A DNA stretch of 64,000 bases from Rhizopus sp. PT2906. Lineage: Eukaryota; Mucoromycota; Mucoromycetes; Mucorales; Rhizopodaceae. Below, piece after piece: positions 57,351 to 64,000 of the stretch. The notes below the pieces were generated by a model, which ran no database searches, had not been told where the DNA came from, and saw nothing but the letters and a program-made list of their open reading frames with translations. The number at the start of each line of letters is the position of its first letter. Position 1 is the stretch's first letter. The position numbers and the translations under genes were made by a program. The stretch spans positions 62,001-126,000 of the forward strand of contig JAMYHX010000019.1 in NCBI GenBank assembly GCA_025529335.1, read 5' to 3'.

Positions 57351-58534
57351 TTTTTTAGGAATATCTTTTACAACTTCTCGGTTTTTCGCTTCATAGAGAA
57401 ATTGCAGAATATGCATGCATACCTTTATATTGTACTCCAGGTTCATTATAAATCATACTATGGAGTAGCTAAATAGGAACACGATCAATTTGTGATATTC
57501 ATGTCAATAGTAATAGAGATTTCACAGACATGAAAGTAACGAGAATATCCTGTGGCTTATAATCGCTGATTGGATAGACTTAAGAAAACTAAGTTATTTG
57601 ACTGTTGCATAGATAAATCTCAAGTACATAACTTAGTATTCAGTTATTGATGATCCTACAAGAAACTTGCATTAAAAGTTTGTTTTGACACTAGCCATTT
57701 TAGTATATGTTTATCATTTGACCATTCTGCAAGTAGAAAAGGAAAATAAAAAAGCTGTACTTTACGACGCGAAATTGTTGATTCCTTTGTAACCTTGATC
57801 AGTATATTTTAGTTCTGAAAACATTATGTCACTATAGCTTCAGTTATTTTACTACTGATGGGTAGATCTACACATGTGTAAAGTTACTACAGCCAGCGTA
57901 CATCTAAACTAACTAGGATCTAAATGTTTCTTTATTGCTTCAGCGGGTAAAAAAAAAGGATATGCATGACTAATTATTATATCTATAGTGAAAGTTAATA
58001 ATGATGTACATGTGGGAAATTAATCAATATATTGTACAGTTGGTATTTATGCATATCAAATTAAGTAACTGTAGATTTCTCTTTTTTGACGACGCACTGA
58101 CGACGATTTGTACTACAGCATATTTTTGGGAAATTTTTTTCCGGCACGTGTACCGCATGACGATAAACTCGTTGTCAAGTCATTTGTACTAGTCTGCGTA
58201 CCAGTTTATTCTATTACTGTATTATGCAGGAGAGCTCATTGCATGCAGTAGATCTTGATACAAGGAAAGAAAAGAGACTCAAGGGGAGGAGAGAAAATAG
58301 TTTATGTTCCGAAGGTTAGGACTTGTTGCCACTCGTTCTTTTTAAAAAAAGCTGTTTCCTGTTCACGTGGGCGGCATACTATAATTATCCCGACAACCGA
58401 ATCATGGAAACCGATCATATTTTTTTTCTGTCGCCTTGGTAATGTTTTTCGCCATATTTATTGTACTCAAACCGCCATGTTGCTGCAAATAAAAGAGATT
58501 GTTTACGCAACTTTTCCCAGCGTGTCTGTATCAC

Positions 58535-59299
58535 ATGGACAACGGAAACGGACAAAACGAACCAATTGACGCTTATTATTTATTTCTCCTTTTAGCTTTT
58601 ATTCTTTCTTTCTCCTTTTTCCATATAAAAATTTGTTTGATCTTTTACACACGCAGAGTTTTTAACACATTTTCTTTTATAATGCTATGCAGTCCTGAAC
58701 CACCATCACTTACTCTAGAAGTTGTTCTCAATGATCCTTCATCTGATCTATTCAAAGAATTTGCAAACTATCTACGACAATCATATTGTATCGAAAATTT
58801 AGACTTTTGGATTGCTGTACAAGAATATAAAGAATGTACAAATGATAAATCGTTGGCTTTGCGATGTGAGGATATGATTAATGAATATATACGGCCCAAT
58901 TCACCACAAGAAATCAATATCCCTTGTGACATGCGAGAGGCTATCCTAGACTTTTATCAACAAGGCAATTACCATCCCAAATTATTTGGCGCTGCAGCAG
59001 AAGCAGTACTTGAATTGATGAGAGTAAATTCATTTATACCTTGGCTCATGTTGAATGCAAACAGTGAACACTGGGAAAGAAGTACGGGAGGAATAAAGCA
59101 TTCTGCTTCAAGCACTTCTTTATCTGATAAATTAGGAGTCAAACTAAAGCAAATTTCACGAAAAAGTTGGTCCTCCTTCGATTATCCTTCTGGAGATAGC
59201 CGATTTTTATTTTCAGTGACAAGTTACAGCAATAACTCTGTATGCAGATCCATGTTGAAAAAACTTAAAAGATCGTTTTCAGGACATCAACGACAATAA
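58535..59299 (+). CDS. RGS-domain protein (regulator of G-protein signalling)
   Basis: GTPase accelerator for heterotrimeric G-alpha subunits. The RGS domain covers LEVVLNDPSSDLFKEFANYL, SYCIENLDFWIAVQEYKE, CEDMINEYIRPNSPQEINIP and LRMVNSF-like helix, all in one exon. The C-terminus is Ser/Lys-rich (KQISRKSWSSFDYPSG, KKLKRSFSGHQRQ). The start is unsure. From 58535 the leader includes a strongly hydrophobic stretch (AYYLFLLLAFILSFSFF) that would be a membrane anchor. Alternatively ATG 58682 (MLCSPEPPSLT) is used, or ATGCAG at 58688 is a splice acceptor of a 5' intron. The domain is complete. Confidence 0.85.
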   Translation: MDNGNGQNEPIDAYYLFLLLAFILSFSFFHIKICLIFYTRRVFNTFSFIMLCSPEPPSLTLEVVLNDPSSDLFKEFANYLRQSYCIENLDFWIAVQEYKECTNDKSLALRCEDMINEYIRPNSPQEINIPCDMREAILDFYQQGNYHPKLFGAAAEAVLELMRVNSFIPWLMLNANSEHWERSTGGIKHSASSTSLSDKLGVKLKQISRKSWSSFDYPSGDSRFLFSVTSYSNNSVCRSMLKKLKRSFSGHQRQ

Positions 59300-59650
59300 T
59301 GACTTCTCCCCTTTTTTGACAAAAGCAAAGATTATAGACATTTATAGAACAGAGATCCTTCATCGATACCCAGTTCCTTCCTTTTTTCCCTTTTGTATTT
59401 TAAACTTGCATGTATTCCCCACCCATTCTTTTATTCCTGTATCCATATTATCTCACATTTATCCTATCTTGCATCTTGTTGAGCAAGTCACGTCATTACC
59501 ACGTATGCAATAAACTTTTTCTGAAGTTTCTGAAGCTATGATTCATTGTTATCTCGATGTCTTAACAAAATGTAACAAGGGAAACCTGTCACAATAAAGG
59601 GAGGGGTATTTATATTTCAACCGCAAGTGCCAAGAAAACAGTATAGTATC

Positions 59651-59674
59651 TACTCGGTTTTAGAAAACCGAGTA
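59651..59674. repeat. Perfect palindrome, 11-bp arms
   Basis: TACTCGGTTTT and AAAACCGAGTA flank a 2-nt loop (AG). The structure could form a cruciform or a hairpin transcript end. A second inverted repeat (GTTGAAAAG..CTTTTCAAC, 59800-59835) lies nearby. Confidence 0.85.
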
Positions 59675-61096
59675 ACAGAAAAAGTCCAAGCAAAATAAGT
59701 TGGCTGACCAAAGTTTATTTGTTTGAAATGTCTCTGTTGGCTTTACAAATAAATAAATTGTTTATGTTAAACAATGAGCATTTTAATAACAAGTAAGCGG
59801 TTGAAAAGTGGCTAAAACAGGTTCAGCTTTTCAACTGGTTTTAACCGGAAATATCCCGTCAGCTTGATAAACATTGGTTACTATTCTTGTTCTACAGAAA
59901 CATGGCAATTTTCACAGATATGTTAGAATGAAAAAGAGAGACGAAAGTATAGTATCTTTCGTGGATAATAATAAGGATCAATAAGCATAATAATTACAAA
60001 ACTATATAATAAGTTTAACCACCCTTTTTAATATCTTCATCTTTATTCGGTGTACACTACCCACCTCAGAAATCAGTATCATCATAAAGACAGCTAATCT
60101 CGGGTTTTGATGATAAATCGACCTATTTTTATGCAAGAACCAGTCATGAAGAATTTGATGTAGACCAATTAATGCCAGCAACTATTTTCACCGTGTGTGA
60201 TCTTCTACACAGCCAAGGCTATGGCTCATTAGCCAATTCTTCAGGAAAGCTGACATCGAGATTTTTACAAGTCTTAGTTTTATCCTTTAGCAGTGAGTTG
60301 CCCGTCGACTTTTCGTCTTCGTTAACTGCATTCAATAACATCAAACCATAGAAAATCCCCGAGACACTGTTTATAGTTCGGAAAAAGTTGTCAGCTTTTG
60401 TTGATAATTTGGAAAGCATTCTGGATTAAGGATCAAGTTCACCAGGGCTTAACGAAATAAAAGCTTAGCTTAACTATAAAATGGCGGCCTTATATTGTTT
60501 AAATCAACTGTTTAATGATAGTTGTTTACAACTGACATTAAAGTTTATTTGAAATGTAAACTTGTGTTGAGCCATGAAACTTGATTGATCATAGATTTTT
60601 TTTAAAAAAAAAAAAAAAAAACGGTAGTGCCCTTATAAAAATAATCTGGCAAGAGTTTATACCCGTGCAGCTGTCATATACTCCATTTTCAGAAACTATT
60701 CGCACACATTAAGATCAATAATAATTACTCTTTAGTTGATTATCAACCCTTTCTTTATTATTAAAAAGGCAATAATTTCTGTCTTTTGAAAGAAGATAAG
60801 TGTGGTCAACACTTATGAACAACACGTAACTGAAAAAGTTGTTAGAGGCTTTATATAAATAATCTGATCTTGACTTCTTTTTTCTTCTTCGGACTAAAGT
60901 GAGACCAGCTATTCCCCAGCTAGCCCTAAGGTATGTTATACTCACTTTTCTTGCTTCTCTTTTTTTCTCTTATATATCAATGTAAATAACTAATTTACCA
61001 ATCATTTCTTTATTCATTCTTTTGCTTCTGATGGCTCTCTTTTATTATTACTTGCTGTCTGAAATTATTAATTTTCTAACGGTGCGTGAATAATTT

Positions 61097-61414
61097 GTGA
61101 ATAAAATGTATCAAATATTATGGCACCCTGGCCAGCCCTTCACAAAAGCCCATACTATTCACTGTCTTCAGATGCACCGTAGACTCATGATGCCCCAAAC
61201 TATTTCTGACCCACTGTCCTTCCTTTTAAATATTTTACATGCCAGGAAGCCTCACTCCCCTAACACAGCACTCTTGTGGAGCATCCGTTGGCCAACTATA
61301 TGCAGAATTCTATATGAACTCGATTACCTCTATCACGCTAAGCTTCCGTCTACTCTGCCCACTCACATCGGGCAAAGACTCTTAGAATGGCTTCCGTCTT
61401 CTCCTTCTCACTAG
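61097..61414 (+). pseudogene. Possible LINE-type retroelement relic
   Basis: ORF of about 105 codons rich in Leu, Pro, His and Trp (HPGQPFTKAHTIHCLQMHRR, WSIRWPTICRILYEL). The style recalls the C-terminal His/Cys-rich segment of mucoralean LINE reverse-transcriptase proteins, but the usual CPxC..H..C pattern is not visible. Weak call. Confidence 0.2.
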
Positions 61415-62261
61415 TGTATCTTACACTTGACCTCATTCGTTCCTTCCAAAACATTTTTACCCTTGATCCCAAAAGGGGGGTTTTTTTTAGTCATCACTAT
61501 CCTTCCTTTATGAATTGCCTCGGGAGAGAAAGGTGTAATATTACAATCGTGCGCCCGATTGAGGTTTTAGTTATTCATAAATAAAAATTTGTTTAATAGT
61601 ATCAAATATTATATTGAAGCCCTTAAATCGTAACTGTAACCATTTATTACCTACACTCCTTTTAATGCCGTGAAAATACTCTTATCTATTTTATTTAATA
61701 AGCAAAAGTATTACTAATGTCCTTAGATCATCTGTCTAGTCCTTTTCTGTTTTCTGTAGACTAGCTTTCATTCCTTTAATATCGCCTCTCCCTTGTGTTT
61801 ATTGGCTGTATCACGCTCTCCTCTTCTAACCTGAGCATGTAACCTCCATAAATAGAACTTGTATATCTGAGGTATTACTTTGTATGCGAATCATCCTAAT
61901 GCACTTATTCTACGTGACATTACTGCAAGATTGCATAGTAAATAAATTTCATTTTAAAAAAAAATGAGGACAGTTCCGCAATTGAGTAAAGAGTTTACAT
62001 TTAAGGTGTGTTGTTCATTATTTCAATAGTTAATCCCAAGATAGGAGCAATACATAACTTTCAAGGTAATTAGAAGGGACAGCGCTGCATAGTTCAGTAT
62101 CAAGCAGGGCAAGGGCGCGTCACGGATTGGTTGGTTTCAAATGGAATTTAAATGCTGTGATAAAAAATAAGCTCCCAATAACTTCCCTTTACAGAACAAA
62201 GACTATAAAATAGCTTCCCTTAATTTCCCCCTTTTCTTTACCTTTTTTATTCTTTTATCAT

Positions 62262-62501
62262 TCAAGGCTCACTGGCGGAAGCAGGAGGTATATCTATAGG
62301 CTCTCTGGTAAAGGAAATGTGTCCATGATGATTCTCATGACGTATCCAACACGATATTGTGCTTGTGTTGGTTATTTGAACCGCTATAGGCCCCAGATAT
62401 GTCGACTTTGCTTCACCCAAGTGGTGCGGTGAATAGATGTAGTGTACTGGTTCTGGTAGCTCAAATAGAAACCGCTCTGGTACTACTATCTCTGTGTCCA
62501 T
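62262..62501 (-). pseudogene. Unidentified coding-like fragment, possibly retroelement
   Basis: Frame of 79 codons beginning MDTEIVVPERFLFELPEP and including YLGPIAVQITNTSTISCWIR. It lies just downstream of an RT-like relic on the same strand. The upstream sequence has a second AVQI-type phrase (KAVQIPSPSQTSIRV near 62500-62560), as in the linker before RT in some Ty3/gypsy polyproteins. Not firm. Confidence 0.25.
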
Positions 62502-62552
62502 TCACAGAATACTCTTATGCTAGTCTGGCTTGGTGATGGTATTTGAACCGCT

Positions 62553-62933
62553 TTAGCGAGGAAACGACCTAATTCTGGTTATATCACATACATCACGCAG
62601 GAGGACACATGTATATCTCATAAAACTGTGGTTGTATATAGCATACAAACAAGCGAACTGAAGACACATTTCTTTTATCATTTTCTTCTTAAACAATCCT
62701 TCTAACTCTTTTTTAAGTACTTCTTTTTTCTTTAAATAAAAACTATCTTTTTTAAAATATACAGTCTTATGATTTAATGATAAATAACTCAAAGCTTCTT
62801 TGTCTTTTAAAATGTGGTCCAGTCTTTTAATAAGGCAAAAGGTTATTTTATATAAAGTGGCTTTTTTCCAAACTGTTATCGCTCTATTCAGCTGATGCTT
62901 ATAATGCACGTAGTATGATGCAATAATAAACAT
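62553..62933 (-). pseudogene. Ty3/gypsy-type reverse transcriptase relic
   Basis: Decayed frame. KKKEVLKKELEGLFKKKMIK followed by a SPWASP-like stretch and DITRIRSFPR parallels the start of gypsy RT domains (a KE..LL..GxI segment, then the NxITRIDSFP block). The catalytic YXDD part is missing. Only the first third of an RT domain is seen. Confidence 0.45.
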
Positions 62934-64000
62934 TGCATATACAAATCAATAGCTTCACTATTCATTTCATGCAAAATAATCACAACAGTCTCAAGCAAAA
63001 AGGTGAATAAATTTCTTATTGATTTCATCTAACCTAAGGACAAAATAACGCCTCTTGTTGTGAATGACCAAGGGACCCAAAAGCGTTGATATACATCAAG
63101 CTCTTTCAAACTAAATTTGCATCAGACCAAGGTGTTTACTTTTTATTATTGATACTTTTATGAACCCATCATCAGTATTTCAAAGATCTGAAGTCGTTAG
63201 CATACATTTGTTCACATTCACATTGAGACTAGAGGTTATTTGTATTGATGAGCTCTATGGTAGTTTGAATGCCTTCATCAAGGAAAAGAACGTGTCTTCT
63301 GCAGATTGCTGTGATCTTTAAAAAATGATAAAGTTATGAATCCATGAGACAGTATCAACATATAGCCTCTGACTCAAAAGTGTTGCATTCTCTATATCTT
63401 ACATCAGATAAAGCATATTACACAGTCCAAAGATTTCTTAAAGTACACCTTAGGACATTATTCTTCTAATTTAAAAAAAAAGTGAGGGATTTACTAGCTA
63501 CATGTTAGACAAACTAATGTATCATATGAATAAGTTGTTCATTTTGCAACATAAAAGAGCTATTGCCCTGTTTTTTCTTATGGAATGGGTTCGTAAATTG
63601 AACATGAATTTGTCAGCTTTTCTTTGTTCCAGTGTAACAACGGTTAAAATCTTCCGTGCGTTGCTATAGGATGTTCGATGTTAAGCATACTCCCTTTCAT
63701 CGGATGATTTAATAAACAAACTTTTCCGTATAACTGCAGTGTCTTGATATGTTTATGTATATGTTTAAAAAGAAAAAAAAAAGGTGGGGATAAGGACAGC
63801 GAAATATGGAGTAAATGGCTGCAAGATATAGAGTATTCTTGAGATGTAATTTTGATGATGAAGCCTGATAAATCAGGCTTAAAATATATTATTTCTATAC
63901 TTAAAATGAATTAATAATCAGATCTTCATTTTATACAATATAAAAGCTAAGCACCTTTTGCTGATCTGTAGTTTATAAAATATTACTTCAAAAAATATGA

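Larger units (their letters stand above)
54349..58534. other. Gene-poor region with MULE transposon debris
   Basis: Contains two pieces of a Mutator-like transposase (55010-55880 and 56640-57350, both plus strand) in otherwise AT-rich sequence. No intact gene seen. A pyrimidine-rich tract near 58570-58625 lies just inside the following RGS gene model. Confidence 0.55.
59300..64000. other. 4.7-kb gene-poor tail with retroelement relics
   Basis: No intact gene. Holds a perfect palindrome (59651-59674), a second short inverted repeat (59800-59835), a poly-A run (about 60601-60620), and decayed retroelement-like coding pieces at 61097-61414 (+), 62262-62501 (-) and 62553-62933 (-). A 66-codon minus-strand ORF at 60219-60419 has no recognisable content. 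From 63000 to the end I see only AT-rich sequence. Confidence 0.55.

Noticed and set aside
62360..62550. Two GGTTCAAATA motifs resembling Pol III B-boxes (minus strand)
   Set aside because: The final CC of the consensus is missing, and no tRNA-like fold could be drawn around either.

Overview
The window looks like nuclear DNA of an early-diverging filamentous fungus, most likely Mucoromycota and probably Mucorales. The evidence is an AT-rich background, many short introns (about 45-80 nt) with GT..AG ends, CT-rich tracts before start codons, a protein set typical of that group (ELMO, BTG/Tob, neurofibromin, CDGSH and RGS proteins, plus small secreted GH134-like enzymes) and decayed MULE and LTR-type elements. 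Species cannot be named from the sequence alone.

Layout. 1-16.2 kb is gene-dense: a truncated C2H2 zinc-finger gene (-), a GPI-specific phospholipase D-like gene (-), a GH47 alpha-mannosidase (+), mitoribosomal mS38 (-) head-to-head with cytosolic ribosomal protein uS13/RPS18 (+), a short-chain dehydrogenase (-), S-adenosylhomocysteine hydrolase (-), an ELMO/CED-12 protein (-) and a serine-rich hypothetical gene (-). 16.2-21.9 kb is a gene desert with a relic coding fragment, an orphan ORF and a perfect hairpin. 21.9-30.6 kb is one large neurofibromin/IRA-type RasGAP gene (+). 31.3-46.3 kb holds a sugar transporter (-), a CDGSH iron-sulfur protein (+), RNase P/MRP subunit RPP40 (-), a BTG/Tob protein (+), a STB6-like protein (-), a SUT1/SLC45-type sucrose transporter (-) and AVL9 (-). 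46.3-64 kb is sparse: a SAM methyltransferase (+), two tandem secreted GH134-like genes (+), an RGS protein (+), and between them transposon debris (two MULE transposase halves, a gypsy-type RT relic, a possible LINE relic).

Themes. Ras and G-protein control is represented by NF1/IRA, RGS and ELMO (the partner of DOCK-type Rac exchange factors). Sugar supply is represented by two transporters and the secreted GH134 pair. Glycoprotein and secretory functions are represented by GH47, AVL9 and GPI-PLD. No operon-like pathway cluster is evident. The most notable structural signals are a 275-bp perfectly identical core shared by the two otherwise diverged GH134-like genes, a 27-bp gap between two same-strand genes, very small exons (11-17 nt) in three genes, a putative intron that splits the RPS18 stop codon, and two complementary MULE transposase halves lying in swapped order. 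I did not find a clearly new multi-gene system.
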